Of a stretch of DNA of 64,000 nucleotides, positions 10,536 to 23,012 are shown piece after piece. The DNA is from Nipponacmea schrenckii (Eukaryota; Mollusca; Gastropoda; Lottiidae). A model generated the notes under the pieces. It searched no databases, had not been told where the DNA came from, and saw only the letters and a program-made list of their open reading frames with translations. Location of the stretch: assembly GCA_030562195.1 (NCBI GenBank), contig CM060200.1:1736001-1800000 (forward strand), read 5' to 3'. Numbering within the stretch: the stretch's first letter is position 1; every line of letters starts with the position of its first letter. Both the position numbers and the translations under genes were made by a program.

Positions 10536-13013
10536 AAAAACTTCATTAATACTTCAATACTGGAATTAAAATGATAATTCATTTCCTAAATTTTGTTGGC
10601 ATTTACACCCCCATCCCCCCTCTTTCTTCTGTCCCGTCCCCTTAGATAAAAACTTACGAGCCACCACTGGCTGTATATATTTCATCATGATAAAATTTAA
10701 AATGCATGTTAATCATCATTCGGAAACAATAACTAAATATTCCTTTGTTTTCATGGCAATATTTACACATTAAATAATCACCCGTTCTTTTTATTATTTA
10801 AAATGTCGACCATCGTCAGCCCATCTGGTAAATGTTAAATTTCATAAAATCCTTGATTTAAATGTAGCGAACAATACCTGGCCAGATGATCGAACGCCCC
10901 ACCCTCTTTATTTTACACGTGTGTGTGCGTTTTAAATTGACTCGGACCTGTTCACGTACAGTTGTCGGGAGTTAATTTTAGTGGCCATTACTAAATGAGT
11001 TGAATTGTTTGGTATTTATTTGAATTAACTGATTAGGTCGACGAAGGCTGTGTTCGTGGTAAGCGATGGTTTACTGTCATTATTGTTAGCGTGCACAAAA
11101 GGTTATCGCTTTTTGATTAACTGACTTATTAACCGGCCGGTGTGTGGTATTTTAAGTCTTTCAATTTATGAAACATACATGGCATTTGTTTTATGCTTTC
11201 TGACTTGTATCATAACAAACAAATTATCATTTAGCACATTGTAATAGTTTCATTGTTATATTCATACTCATGGTGGTTGCAATTTCATTGTTATTCGTAT
11301 TATTTTGTGTAGTTTGAAGTGGCCTGAATATTTTCTCGGTCTTATCAGAAACGATTTTGTTTTAATCCCAGGATTAATCCACGATTTCAGTTTATCAAAG
11401 TTTGAACTTTCTCTATATATGTATTTGATAAATTGTTCTTGTAAAGATCGTTTCAATGTTTTATAGAAGGTTTGAGATAGACTGATAAAAAATGGACTCA
11501 GACCACAAAACATTTAATGCTAATGAATTTAATCCTGCTATTTCTTTTTAGAAATCCTCTTTCTGTCTCCCTTTGGGTGTTTTTTACATGCCCATTTTTT
11601 ATTAATCTAGATTGTTCGGGTGCAATTGGGTATGGTCTGTTTTCAGAATGTTTTTTCTACGAGCTTGCACGTTTAATGACATACATGTAATTTGAATCCA
11701 CATCCACGATCTTAAGACATTGTTAAACATCTTGCGTTCAGGGTCAATTTATATTAATTAATTGCAACTGTAATAACCAGTAGAAAAAAAATGCGGCGGA
11801 CCGATATATCCATTTCTGCAATTTAACTTTAATCAGATTGATTGAAAATATATTTATTGAAATAATGTTGAAATGATGAAAAAAACACAGAACATATCCG
11901 TAAATACATGGAAATAAACAGTTTTAGAAACACCTTTCTCAATCTTATAAATAATTCATCAGATCTTATATTAATTATCCCTTGTTATCTGAGACTTGTA
12001 GAAATTTCAATCGTGGAAGAAAGATGAACTTTTCTATTGTTGATAAGACTTGGATGTTCTATGATTAATACGACCTCACGTCGCTAAATTAGACTTTACT
12101 CCGGTAAATTACAGCGTTTTGGATTTCCAGATAAATTCAGCCAAATGTCAACCTTTTGTCGAGTTTCTGTTCTCATTGATATTTAGTGAAAATAGAAATA
12201 ATACGATATTTAGTTTTAACACATAATGCTCAATGTTTCGTGTTTATCTTTCTTATAAAAATATTCTCTTTGTGCTTTAATATTAGAGATATATTCATAA
12301 AAGAATATATTGTATTAGTCTTACTATTTCTACACCTGATGCAGTGTACAACGGGGGAAATGTTGCCAGTACCTGCTTCTAACTACTCACCTGTATTTTC
12401 ATGTCTAAACTTTGAATTAGAGAAGAAGGGAGAATTTTTAGTAACGTGTCACACGACGAAATGAAAAAAACTCATAAAATACAGTAAATTAAAAATGATT
12501 AAAAATTAATCAACTCCCGACCATTTAGGTCAATGAGACACGATCTTAAATATCTAAAAACAGTCCAAAATAAAATCTGATTCAATCAATATTAAAATAA
12601 ATCAATCTATGTTAAAATCATTTAATAATATTTTATTATATTATATTACAGATAATTTCTTCAATAGAACCTAAAGCGTAGCCTACATTTTTTATTCTTT
12701 ACTATCCCGCGAACGACAGGACATTCTTTCCATCACAGTCAGTGCCATCTTCACCACCACTGACAAGGGAAAACTTAATTGAGAAATTCGAACGGCATCA
12801 TCTGTACCTATTCTTGTCTGGAATCTAAAATGAAAAATAACACAAATAATTTGATTTCTCCACCTTATCAAGGCTTCTTACAAAATATATTTAAAAATAT
12901 TTTTATTTATCACTGTGGAACTAGACCTACACATTGTGAATATGAAAATAATAGAATTAAACAACGAGAGTAAGGTGAAACCCTTGATAATTATAAAAAT
13001 TGTGAGTTTTACG
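10536..13013. other. Intergenic; possible SINE S1 remnant near 12712-12796
   Basis: Most of this stretch holds nothing recognisable. A segment at about 12712-12796 resembles the reverse complement of the S1 region between the B box and the GACATGGAA motif, but is strongly diverged. Confidence 0.3.
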
Positions 13014-13188
13014 TCCTACTCTTTTGCACCTTATGCAGTGTGCAATGGAAAAAAATTGCCAGGACAGCAACATTATCCTACTCTTTTGTGCAATTTCCAA
13101 CTGTCCAGGGATCTTTAACGTACACTGTCTGTAGCATACAGGGCCTCGGTTTATTGTCCCATCGAACAACTAGACGCTTTTTCCAAGA
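13014..13188 (-). mobile_element. SINE S1, 3' two-thirds, reverse
   Basis: It reads GAGTTTTACGTCCTACTCTT at the tail side, then ATCTTTAACGTACACTGTCT, CGGTTTATTGTCCCATC and CTAGACGCTTTTTCC. These are reverse complements of the family body and tail. The tRNA head is absent. Confidence 0.8.
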
Positions 13189-13919
13189 AAAGTAAGCTAT
13201 ATATAAAGAGTGAATATTAATTGATGTACAAGATAATTGATATGTTATAGTCTGCCATTATTATGATATGCATCAGCTTCCATTGTTACCCATTTAACCT
13301 CGATACAGGTTGTTGATATGGAGAAAACGTCCGATGCGGATACGAAGTACATACATAGGGTTTCTCATTACACTTGTATGTTATTCACTATCTTTTTGAA
13401 TTGCTTAAACTACAAGTTGGCACTATTTCGTTCATTAACCGTTATTGCAAGTGTTACACTAATTATCTTAATGTAATATCACCCCCCCCCCCCTGTCCCA
13501 ACAACCCAACGCCCACTCCTCTACCAATCCCCCACGTTGTACTTTAACACAGTGAATATGATATTCTGTTTTTGTTTATTCATTAGTAATAGCTGATTCC
13601 AAACACAATACAATAATATCCACAACGGAATATAAAAACAGAAAATATTTGTGCATAATTTTATTTCCTTATTAAGTATGCATGATTACTTGTGGCTTTT
13701 GGATATGGAATAACGCTGTAAAATGGTCGGGGAAAATGAGAAATAATTAATCAGACTTCAATTAACATGTTTAATTTAACCTCAAGTTATCCATTTATTT
13801 ATCAAATATAGTTTTTTATACTGGTGTAGGAAGAAAGGTCCGTTGTTTGAAAATGCAATATTGGTCGGAATAACGTTACATAATGGCATTCAGTTTTATT
13901 TGTTTGTATCCTATTAGAT
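13189..13919. other. Intergenic, nothing recognised except the poly-C tract
   Basis: No gene or repeat family was identified. Confidence 0.35.
13482..13493 (+). repeat. Poly-C tract
   Basis: A run of about 12 C lies in AT-rich DNA. Comparable C or G runs occur near 17288, 17521, 43637, 44683 and 53254. Confidence 0.9.
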
Positions 13920-14460
13920 AAGTCAGACGTCTCAATAGCTTAGTTAGACGTCCTATAAACTCAGTTAGGCGTCCTATTAGAATTAGTTAGACGTTCTATT
14001 AGGTTAACCAGACGTCCCATTAGATTAGTTAGACGTCTCAATAGCTTAGTTAGATGCCATATAAGATTATTTAGACGTCCTATTAGATTAGTTAGACGTC
14101 ATATTAGATAGGTTAGACGTCCTATTAGATTAGTTAGACGTCCCATTAGATTAGTTAGACACCCAATTGAATTAGTTAGATGTCTAATTGGATTAGATAG
14201 ACGTCCAATTAGATTAGTTACACGTCATATACGATAAGTTACACGTCCTATTAGATTAGTTAGACGTCCTATTAGATTAGTTAGACGTCCTATTAGATTA
14301 GTTAGACGTCATATTAGATTAGTTAGACGTCCTATTAGATTAGTTACACGTCATATTAGATTAGTTAGATGTCCTATTAGATTAGTTGGACATCCTATTA
14401 GATTAGTAAGACGTAATATAAGATTAGTTAGAAGTCCTTTTAGATTAGTTAGACGTTCCA
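13920..14460 (+). repeat. 21-bp minisatellite with GACGTC in each unit (about 25 copies)
   Basis: The unit is 21 bp: TTAGACGTCCTATTAGATTA plus G. The 6-bp palindrome GACGTC is kept in most units, while the TATTAGATTAG part drifts more at the edges. At 14470-14575 it is followed by three copies of a different unit containing AACAGGTGCCCGTTTGATTA. Confidence 0.92.
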
Positions 14461-14867
14461 TAACCCATTCGATTAACAATAATCCTAAAAACAGGTGCTC
14501 GTTTGATTAACAATGATATTGAAAACAGGTGCCCGTTTGATTAACAATGATTCTAAAAACAGGTGCCCGTTCGATTGTGTGGAAGGTTGAACAACGGGTC
14601 ACTATAGACAATTACATGTTCTTTTGTAATATATTACCAACATATAATATGCATCAACTAACATTTTATATCATAATTTTATATTCCAAAAGTACAAGTA
14701 GGGTTTGACATATCATTTATCAAGGTACAATAATGTCAATTTGTCGGTTGGTCAGAAATGCCTTGTTGACTGAGGTATGAAGTTAAAATAAATAATGGGC
14801 TGGATGGCTAGTTTGTTACGAGACTAGATTCTGTTAATAATAATAACTAAAATTTATGTAAAAAACA

Positions 14868-14926
14868 ATAACTGGGTTTATTTATTCTTTGACGTTTCAG
14901 CAAGTGTTCTCTTGCCGTTATTAAGC
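14868..14926 (-). repeat. Dispersed copy of the hairpin-GAAACGT core
   Basis: In reverse complement, TTAATAAC is followed by a 6-bp hairpin (GGCAAG, loop AGAACA, CTTGCT). Then come GAAACGTC and AATAAATAAAC. This is the same order as in the tandem arrays listed below, as a single copy. Confidence 0.55.
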
Positions 14927-15029
14927 GGGAAGAAGATTCTGCTGTCATCTTCTCTTCATTAGAAAATGACTTGGCTTCAATTCGAAGATTGTGTTTATAT
15001 TTGTATAATTCGACCATTTGATATGCACC

Positions 15030-15285
15030 TTTAGATCTAGGTTTTTGGCATGGACAAAACGTTAATATGAGAATATATTCATCAGTGAATTTAACTGGTG
15101 TCATTAAGTAACAGAATCCCTTAAAATCTGTCATTTTTGAAAAAAAAGCTTAATCAATTTATTAAGCGTTTTTCAATAATCAAATGCATCTTTATGAATA
15201 ATAACTTAGTTTTTTTATATTTATGTACTTTTTATGTTATTTATGGCAGCAGGTATATTTACTGATGAATAGAGCTCTCAGGCCA
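15030..15285 (-). mobile_element. MITE-A copy with internal hairpin
   Basis: In reverse complement it holds CCTGCTGCCATAAATAACAT, the hairpin TTGAAAAACGCTTAAT with its partner, and TTCACTGATGAATATATTC, in the order of the family. GAGCTCTATTCATCAGTAAA marks one end, as in the copy at 49091. Confidence 0.65.
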
Positions 15286-16559
15286 GGCCAGGTTTAAAAT
15301 GTGTTATGTTCACTCCACTACCTATCAACCTTTTAAGCATAATTCTTTAACAAAACAATCCTTGACCGCAAACGAAGGGGAACGGTAACTTGGTCACAAG
15401 AAATTTGGTCACCGGAAATATGGTCACAGTTATATGGGCACAAGGTATTTTGGTCACAGTAATACTGTGACCATATTTCCTGAGACCAAGTTACCTACAT
15501 TCCAAACGAATATTTCCTGTGTTTCATTTCTAAATACATTTGTTGATTTAACTTTGATGTGTAACAGAACGTTCCAAAATGGCTACCAACATATCATAGT
15601 CTGTCGGCACTTCAAACCAACCGTAACATTAGAATATTTTATTGATCAGCAAACAAAGAGAAAGTTTCCCGCTTCCAGCTTTTAAGAACATCAATAATTC
15701 AACATGTAAACGATAGGTGACATTAAAATAAGTCTCATCATTCATTACCTCAATTACTTCCCCTTTTATATCTGATTATCTCCCTTGCGTGTTTTGATTG
15801 ACAGCTTAATTACCTATCGATGGAATGAATGTCACGTTCAGGTAACGCAGTTAATCGTCTGTGTATCATGATATAAGCAATAATCATACTGCAACATTTA
15901 GGAGTAAAGTCTATATTTGATAAAATACAACAGTATTTTGTGTTATTATGAGTTTTATTATACGTTTCAACAGCATGGGTTACATATATATTATATATAT
16001 TGCCGATACTTTGTGTACAATAAAACCTCGGAGCAGTTTGCTAATATTAATCATTATATTATCAATCTTCGGTATTTAAAAACTTTGATTTAAAAAATGA
16101 ACACGATCTTTCAATCTACGGCCTGAAAAATTTTCCTTTGTGAAAGCGTAAAGGGTGCTTTACGTCCTACTAACCTGGGATAATGATGCAAGCTAATACA
16201 GATGCCTTGTAGACTCAGGCATAAAGTCCTACCTCTACCTCAATGAACGGGAAATGGCGGACAGCGCCTAAACCTGAGTAATGGTGTAAATATTCTGCTC
16301 AGATGTTGTTATAGATTTCTTAAAAACCTCTTTGTTTTACCGTCCTATTAAAATCACGTAGTGTATTAATTTGATGGCGGTATTTGTTTAACAATATAAA
16401 GCAATCAAACAATTAAATTCCACTCTATTTACCCACCAGAATCTAATAAAATAACCAATCAAGTACGGCCTGTGGCGATAATTGATATGCAAGAGAAAAA
16501 CAATAAAATCTGCTCAGACTGTTGTTACCTACAGAATACAAATAATCCTAACGTTAAAG
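15286..16559. other. Intergenic; short GGTCAC repeats and one diverged core copy
   Basis: At 15390-15490 the phrase TTGGTCAC or TGGTCACAG recurs about five times. At about 15945-15990 (minus) GAAACGTATAATAAAACTC repeats the core found in the arrays. No gene was recognised. Confidence 0.4.
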
Positions 16560-16832
16560 AGAACATTCCTGGCAATAGTTCCAGGATGGGGTTTGAAAAC
16601 AGAATCCTTATATAATCCGATTAAGTTTCCACAAAAATGCAATTGATTATTGAAAAACGCTTAATAAATTGATTAAGCGTTTTCAATATTTACGTTTTGT
16701 GGGTTTTTCAAATTTCACCAGGATTCTCTTACTTTATAACATCAAGTAAGTTCACTGATGAATATAATATATTCATATTGACCATTCTTGAGAACCTAAA
16801 TTGTATTTCCATTCTAAGACACAATATGGCTT
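16560..16832 (+). mobile_element. MITE-A copy with long internal hairpin
   Basis: The internal palindrome has arms 16649-16665 and 16672-16687 (ATTGAAAAACGCTTAAT and its partner, one bulged base). Further right are GTAAGTTCACTGATGAATAT and the terminal ATTTCCATTCTAAGAC, which is inverted relative to the left end of other copies. Confidence 0.7.
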
Positions 16833-17972
16833 TAAGACTATTATGAAAATTTTTTGAAAAGGAACACTGTTATGCTAATAATGTTAGAACTTTACACCGA
16901 TCCAGATACATGTATATGCGTAATTTTTGAATGATATGAATATTTCAAAATAGGAAACGTGTAAATAGTGCTACTTTAAACAAGACAAGAGTATTTCTGG
17001 ATATCTCAGGTTCGATTCAAGCGTAATTAGCCAATGTTATTAATTGTAATTCAAGATGTTTGAAACATAAAGATAAAGATTATTTCAAAATAATTTACGT
17101 TCACGACACCTGAACCCTATACTCTGATTGCTTCGTGTCACGTGCTGGGTGGAGTACCTTTACTGATCGAGTCCAAACCCACATGATGCCTCGGGTTTCA
17201 GCACTCATATTATCGTCACAAACGTTTTTTCTTCATATAAACAATATTTATTTACACTGGATTGGGCAGCAGGCAACGTCTACATTACCCCCCCCCCTCA
17301 CAAACGCTTAGTATAGTTTAGCTGATAGGTGTTGAAAGTTGATAATATATCGCCTCTCGAAAGCACCGGCCGTGGTAAAAGAAATGCAACTAACTGTCTC
17401 CATTAAGTTTTAGAACTAAAGAACGGAAGTTCTGTAATGATCAAGCAATCAAACAACTTCATCGTAAAAGGGTTTTCTTGGATGTGAAACAATAGACAAG
17501 GTTGCAACAATCGTTAGCACCCCCCCCCTTCCTCTCAGAATAATCAAGAAAATATAACAGGTGCGTGTTTCATTCCAAGCCTTGTAGCTCCTTCGCCTCT
17601 TATTCAACTTAGGTCAATATAATGTTAGATTCAAGGTTAGATCGTTAAATTGTTAATATTGGTACCAGGTGTTATAGACAGATACGATGACCCGCCTCCA
17701 CCCGTCCCCCCGGGGGAACACACACATACTCTGGCTAAGGTAAGATTAAGAATAAGAAGAATATCGGACTCAGGTGTGTTTTACAGCTACCGTGTATGTT
17801 TAAATTCTCTAATTACTAGTTTCTTTATCTTGATCAATTCTCATTTCATTACACCATTATCATACACAGTAAACAGACTACATAGATCGCTACAGATTTA
17901 CGGTGTTTTGAATTTGCCAACATCAACCTAGATATAACTTACAAAATATCGAGTCAATTAGTTTTAGCCCGG
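16833..17972. other. Intergenic, nothing recognised except two poly-C tracts
   Basis: Runs of C occur near 17288 and 17521. A 93-codon open frame at 17650-17931 has no recognisable content. Confidence 0.35.
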
Positions 17973-18186
17973 TGAGTGTAAAATTCCGAATTCTCGAACT
18001 GTCCGATTTGTTCTAATATTTTGTAGAACAGACTTAAAAATCGAAACTAAATTCCCACCATAGGCCGTGCACAATTTCAGGATTAAAAAATTTACATAAA
18101 AAACGAATATTTTTTAAGCGATTTTTTTTTTGGTAAAATCAAAATATCGAATTCGGACAGTTCAGGAATTCGGATTTTTACACTCA
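17973..18186. mobile_element. MITE-C: 214-bp element with 35-40 bp terminal inverted repeats
   Basis: The left end TGAGTGTAAAATTCCGAATT, then CTCGAACTGTCCGA, is inverted at the right end as AATTCGGATTTTTACACTCA preceded by CGGACAGTTCAGG. The arms are near-perfect for about 37 bases. No transposase is present. A target-site duplication could not be confirmed. Confidence 0.75.
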
Positions 18187-18834
18187 TCGTTCATTAGCTA
18201 TCGCCTGATTTCCAGGTTTTATTTTGCGATTCAGATCCTATGCATTTTGGATATTTACTCTATTGAATGAATTGACTAAGCATCGAAGGTGGAAAGGTAC
18301 AAAGTGTCAATGAAATTTAATTTTATATACAGTAAGTAAAATTGACAAATTAGGCAAAACAAATGTGCCGAAATCTATCAATCTTTAAACTAACTACCAT
18401 CTCGTTAGTGTACAATCAACTCTTTCTGCTTTCCTTGATTAGAGAGTTCTACTTCCGCTACCGGAAACATTTCAACTCTTCTTGCTATCGACTACCGCAG
18501 AATAACAAGAGAATGATAGCACAATGATCACTTCCACTGGCAGATTTCCTCGTCTTGTATTTAATGATATTGATGAGATGACCGATAACACCGAATGAAA
18601 TATCGGAATATAATTTTTATGTTCTTCTAACACCAAATACTTTCAATACACAGTTTAGTAATTCATTTTTTAAAATTTAACAAAGGTGTTTAAGTTTAAA
18701 TTAGAGAAATTACTAGTTTTATTTGATCTGACAATATTATCATTTTAAACTTGATAAAATTTGATGTGTTAATATGTTGTAAATTCAATAGAAAGAATCT
18801 ATGATATTTTATTACAAATTCATATTTTAAATAT
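18187..18834. other. Intergenic, nothing recognised
   Basis: No gene or repeat family was identified. Confidence 0.35.
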
Positions 18835-19240
18835 GTGATATATTGATATAGATTGCTGTAGTGAATGAAATTTGCAAAAATTAAGGAAGCAGTATATCGT
18901 ATAATAGTGGTCTTATTTATCTAAAGTTACATATATCTATTATTGTATAACTTGATAAAGATTCTGTATGTGAATTGAAACTTGTTAAATTAAAGAGAAG
19001 TAGTATATCTATAATAGTGGTCTTATTTATCTAAAGTTACTATATCTTTTATTGTATAACTTGATAAAGATTGCTGTATGTGAATTGAAACGTTGCTTAA
19101 ATTAAAGAGAAGTAGTATATCTATAATAGTGGTCTTATTTATCTAAAGTTACTATATCTATTATTGTATAACTTGATAAAGATTGCTGTATGTGAATTGA
19201 AACGTTGCTTAAATTAAAGAGAAGTAGTATATCTTATAAT
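18835..19240 (+). repeat. Tandem array B: about 110-bp unit, 3-4 copies, with GAAACGTTG core
   Basis: The spacing of TTGATAAAG is 109-112 bp. Each unit reads TTGATAAAGATTGCTGTATG, TGAATTGAAACGTTG, AATTAAAGAGAAGTAGTATA and then ATAGTGGTCTTATTTATC. The same unit in reverse is found at 45514-45708, inside a SKOR intron. Confidence 0.9.
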
Positions 19241-20949
19241 AGTGTTCTTATTTTTATATTTTATTATATTTTTATATGTACAAAAAAAATCGTAAATCAT
19301 TAAAAAACCCGAATATCAGTTCTTTATATTATATTACTATAGGGTAAAAAGGGTTGTCATCAATTCTTGGTAAAATGAAATAGTTAATCCATTATCGCGA
19401 GAACAAGTTGTTATTTAATCTATATTTAATTCATATATTACTCAGAAGTCTTTATAGACGTAAAACTCCATTCATTTCATGGATTATATATATAAAATAT
19501 ACATCTACATATTATATGGATTCCTATATACATAATATCTTAGCATATTTTCAGCTTATAGGCTTCTTCATAGATCAGTACTCGAGTCTGACGAGATGAC
19601 AGTTTATTTTCTACTAAGTTTATAGCTACTGGTTCATTATGTGTATAAACAACGTATAAAAGACGTATTTCTCTCTCGCTCTCGTAACTTCAATTTCAAA
19701 TAATACTTTCCGACATTTAAAGAAACGAATTGAAAGTAACTAAATATAATGAGCAACGAAATCTCACATGATTCAAAAATTGAAACGAGGAAAATTTCCA
19801 CCCAATGAACTTTGATATAAGCCAGGAGTCAGTTTTTTACAATTTACTCAATTTTTCTCGCCATGATTAAAATATTACTAAACTGATTTTTCTTCGGGCA
19901 TCGATTCACGTCCGACACATTTAGTCGAAGTATTAAACGAAGCGAATCCATTAGCGGGCATTCCCACGCGAACCACCTGGGGTTAGTGTCACGTGACGAC
20001 AATATGTCCCCGTTTTATCGACGTTTAGTTCATTGATTTGGTGTTATTGTTGTGAAAATTAGATTTATAAATATTATACCTCGGTTTGTATTCAATATAT
20101 ATTTAATTATAGAATTGATGTGACTTGACTGACGGTTTCGAGATGTAATTATAACGAATTAAGACTCTAAATCTTATAATTAAAGGGTATTTACAAACCA
20201 ATTATCTCCCTTTACTTTCACTCTTCAGCTGGGAAAAACATAAATAGTCAAAATACATTCAGTAATCTCTAAAATTGAAGAGTAAAAAAGGTAACGAGCA
20301 GAATTAATTGGGTTTTTTGTTGTTTCACATCGGAAATTGTCGCGGACTAATGATATATATTGAAGATTAGGGTTCAAAGGGCAAACATCAATCCATTAAT
20401 GAAAACATCTAGGTGGTCATATTAATGAAATCAAATAAACAAAATTACAATGTTTGATGACTTGCAAAATAACCATCTTCAAAAAAAAAAAATTCAATTT
20501 AGCATTCTCTCATTTATATCATCTTTGAGCACTGTTGTTTTTTGCAGATTTATGTGGAATAAAACGCTTGTAAAAAACCTTATTTATTTCTTTGCTAAAG
20601 AAGAGGTATCGATCAAGTTCTTGAATATGTGATTTAGACCTAACAATGAAAATCTTAGAAACGAAATTTATTCTGTTATTGTGCAACAATTTACAAAAAA
20701 AAAATATATTGAAATCAAAGTGTAAATTGAAAAATGTGAGTTTATCAAGCGTTGCTCATGATTAAATTGAAAATTAATTATTTTATTGAAGCTTGACTTG
20801 GACCTACACGCTGTGATTTTATTGTTTAAATTGCATTCCTTCATAAACTTTTTGTCTTTTATTTCGTTCCATTCTATCAACTTTTTCACCTTTGTTTAAA
20901 GGTTCTGTCACACGAAACATTAAAAGTATAACTTAATGCTATAGGTACA
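19241..20949. other. Intergenic; isolated SINE S1 tail at 19456-19482
   Basis: GACGTAAAACTCCATTCATT at about 19458 is the S1 tail alone. The stretch at about 19900-20030 is less AT-rich, includes CACGTGACG and TATCGACG motifs, and could be regulatory. Nothing else was recognised. Confidence 0.35.
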
Positions 20950-21012
20950 TGAATGATAAAGACGACGGTACCTCGTCGAAACGTTGCAAGTTATTTATTA
21001 AAGTAATCTGTT
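20950..21012 (+). repeat. Dispersed copy of the hairpin-GAAACGT core
   Basis: TGATAAA is followed by a perfect 5-bp hairpin (GACGA, loop CGGTACC, TCGTC), then GAAACGTTG, then ATTTATTAAAG. This is the clearest single-copy version of the core shared by the arrays. Confidence 0.6.
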
Positions 21013-21394
21013 TCTATATAATTGTCTCGAGTTTCCATTATCAAGTTACTGAATACAGCTTATGGAAACTAAATCTTTGTGTAATTTGAAAGATAACAAC
21101 AAAAGATTGCATTTAACTAATTTATTTGTACAATTTTCAGAGATCTACCATCTACTAAGTTTTTACTGCTGGAATTTGCACATAACAGCATGTGTAAAAG
21201 GTAGAAAATTGGCTCTAGAATTCGCCCTGGCGGGTCGATTTTCTTCGGGTTTTCAGTTTTAAATTCTTGCAATAAATTCGGACCAGAAACTTTTTTTTTT
21301 AAAACTATAAATAAACTATTATTATTATATGATAGAAATATTAAAGCTATTTTCTGGAAGTAAAACAAGAAAAAAAAATAGATCAAATTCGGGT

Positions 21395-21545
21395 TTTTAG
21401 GAATACAGTAATCTGATTTGAGAATAAAACTAAATTGAATATCAATTGTAGTGTTTGATCAATCCTATAACTGGATTACTAAAATCATTCTAAGGTAAGT
21501 TTTCAGGAATATGGCTCAGGTTCCTGAAAATGCTAAGCGGAATAT
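21395..21545 (+). mobile_element. MITE-B copy
   Basis: It contains GGAATACAGTAATCTGATTT, then TGATCAATCCTATAACTGGA and CTAAAATCATTCTAAGGTAA. These phrases occur in the same order at 27655, 46900 and around 48556. Confidence 0.6.
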
Positions 21546-22811
21546 CATCATTGTTATTTTGTGGAAACTTTATAACCATAAATTGAGAGAAATAAAGGCT
21601 AGGTTTGGAAATTTAGAAACTTCAATAATATATTACTGAACAGAACGTCTCCTTTAATATTTTGTTTACTTTGAACCAGAATTAAATTATGCCCGAAACA
21701 ATGAATTCATAGAAAAACTTCGATTCAATTGTATCAGGGATAATTCTTTATTTATTTCTTTTTTCTTTCCTTTTTACAAACCGCAATAAAGGTGTTAAAT
21801 TATGAATATCTTATATAATTGTCTGGATAACAATTGTTCCACGAACTTACATCGTTTTTACCGTATTAGCTCAAAAGCAACGGACGGAATTGTAAGTCTT
21901 TGATTGTCGGAATTGAATTTATAATTTATGATTTTTTACGAATTTTCTGTTAAGCACTGCTGCTTTTTGTAGCTTGTCTTTGTAATTCGATGTTGCGTAT
22001 TGTTCATGAGTTTTGAGAAGCTGCTCAAGTTTCAGAAAGATTTCAATCAAAATATCAATTATTTAAAATTTGATAAAAGGCGAAAAGAGAAATTATTGAT
22101 TGAAATGTGTTCACCGTTCTTCACTTATCAGATATCAAATATTTCGATACTTTGAAACCTTACCCGATTTCTTATACACATTTACAGCCCAAAATACCTA
22201 AAACGCTTTTATAAAGAATTCCAGGATAAATTCCTTAATATCAATACAAAACGTTTGGTGACGGCTCACAAAGGAATAAAAATCTGAGTAATGTTCTTGT
22301 ACATGGAAGGTACGATCCCCTTTCGTTTATTCAAAGAAAAAGTCCAAATATCTTTCCAAGCACCCAATCGGGTGTGTTAACTTGGGGTAATAGAAGCCCT
22401 ATTTAGGAGTCGGTATTACAAAGATTTAGATACATGTGTGCCCTTTTGTTATCCAACAGAAGAACCTTACGGAAGAAGATAGAATGAGACGAATATATTT
22501 TACAAGGATAACAACTTAGGTTCACAAGTCCGACGTGACAGGGATCCTTTCTACCAGCTGGTCCTTGACCACACCTCTTAGTATTGATCATTCCCGGATT
22601 ATCCGTACCCATTTACAGCCGGGTGGAATATAGCTACATTTCTCTTCAAACACCGAGGAAACCAAGTATCATTGTAAACATCCTCAGTCATCTGTAACCA
22701 TTTATATTATAAGTTCAATTTAGTATTATAAGTTGTTAAAAGCTAAGTAGAAACTTATAGAAATAAAGCAATATACATATAAACGGTGAAATATTTGTTT
22801 AAAAATACATA
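21546..22811. other. Intergenic, nothing recognised
   Basis: The segment around 22500-22620 (ACAAGGATAACAACTTAGGT, then CCAGCTGGTCCTTGACC and TTATCCGTACCCATTTACA) recurs at about 26010-26310 and in part at 31900-31980. This indicates another dispersed repeat family of unknown type. Confidence 0.4.
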
Positions 22812-23012
22812 AGTACATGTTTAATAGATGGATAGATCTATATTCCTGTGATCAAGTACATGTATAGTAGATGGACAGATTTATGTTCCTGTGATCAAGT
22901 ACATGTATAGTAGATGGACAGATTTATATTCCTGTGATCAAGTACATGTTTATTAGATGGATAGATCTATGTTGCTGTGATCAAGTACATGTATATTAGA
23001 TGGACAGATCTA
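22812..23012 (+). repeat. 43-bp tandem repeat (about 5 copies)
   Basis: The unit contains GATCAAGTACATGTATAGTA and GATGGACAGATTTATGTTCC. Copies differ by a few substitutions. Confidence 0.9.

Noticed and set aside
13920..14460. CRISPR-like regular spacing of GACGTC
   Set aside because: The units are contiguous 21-bp tandem copies with no unique spacers, in a eukaryotic genome.
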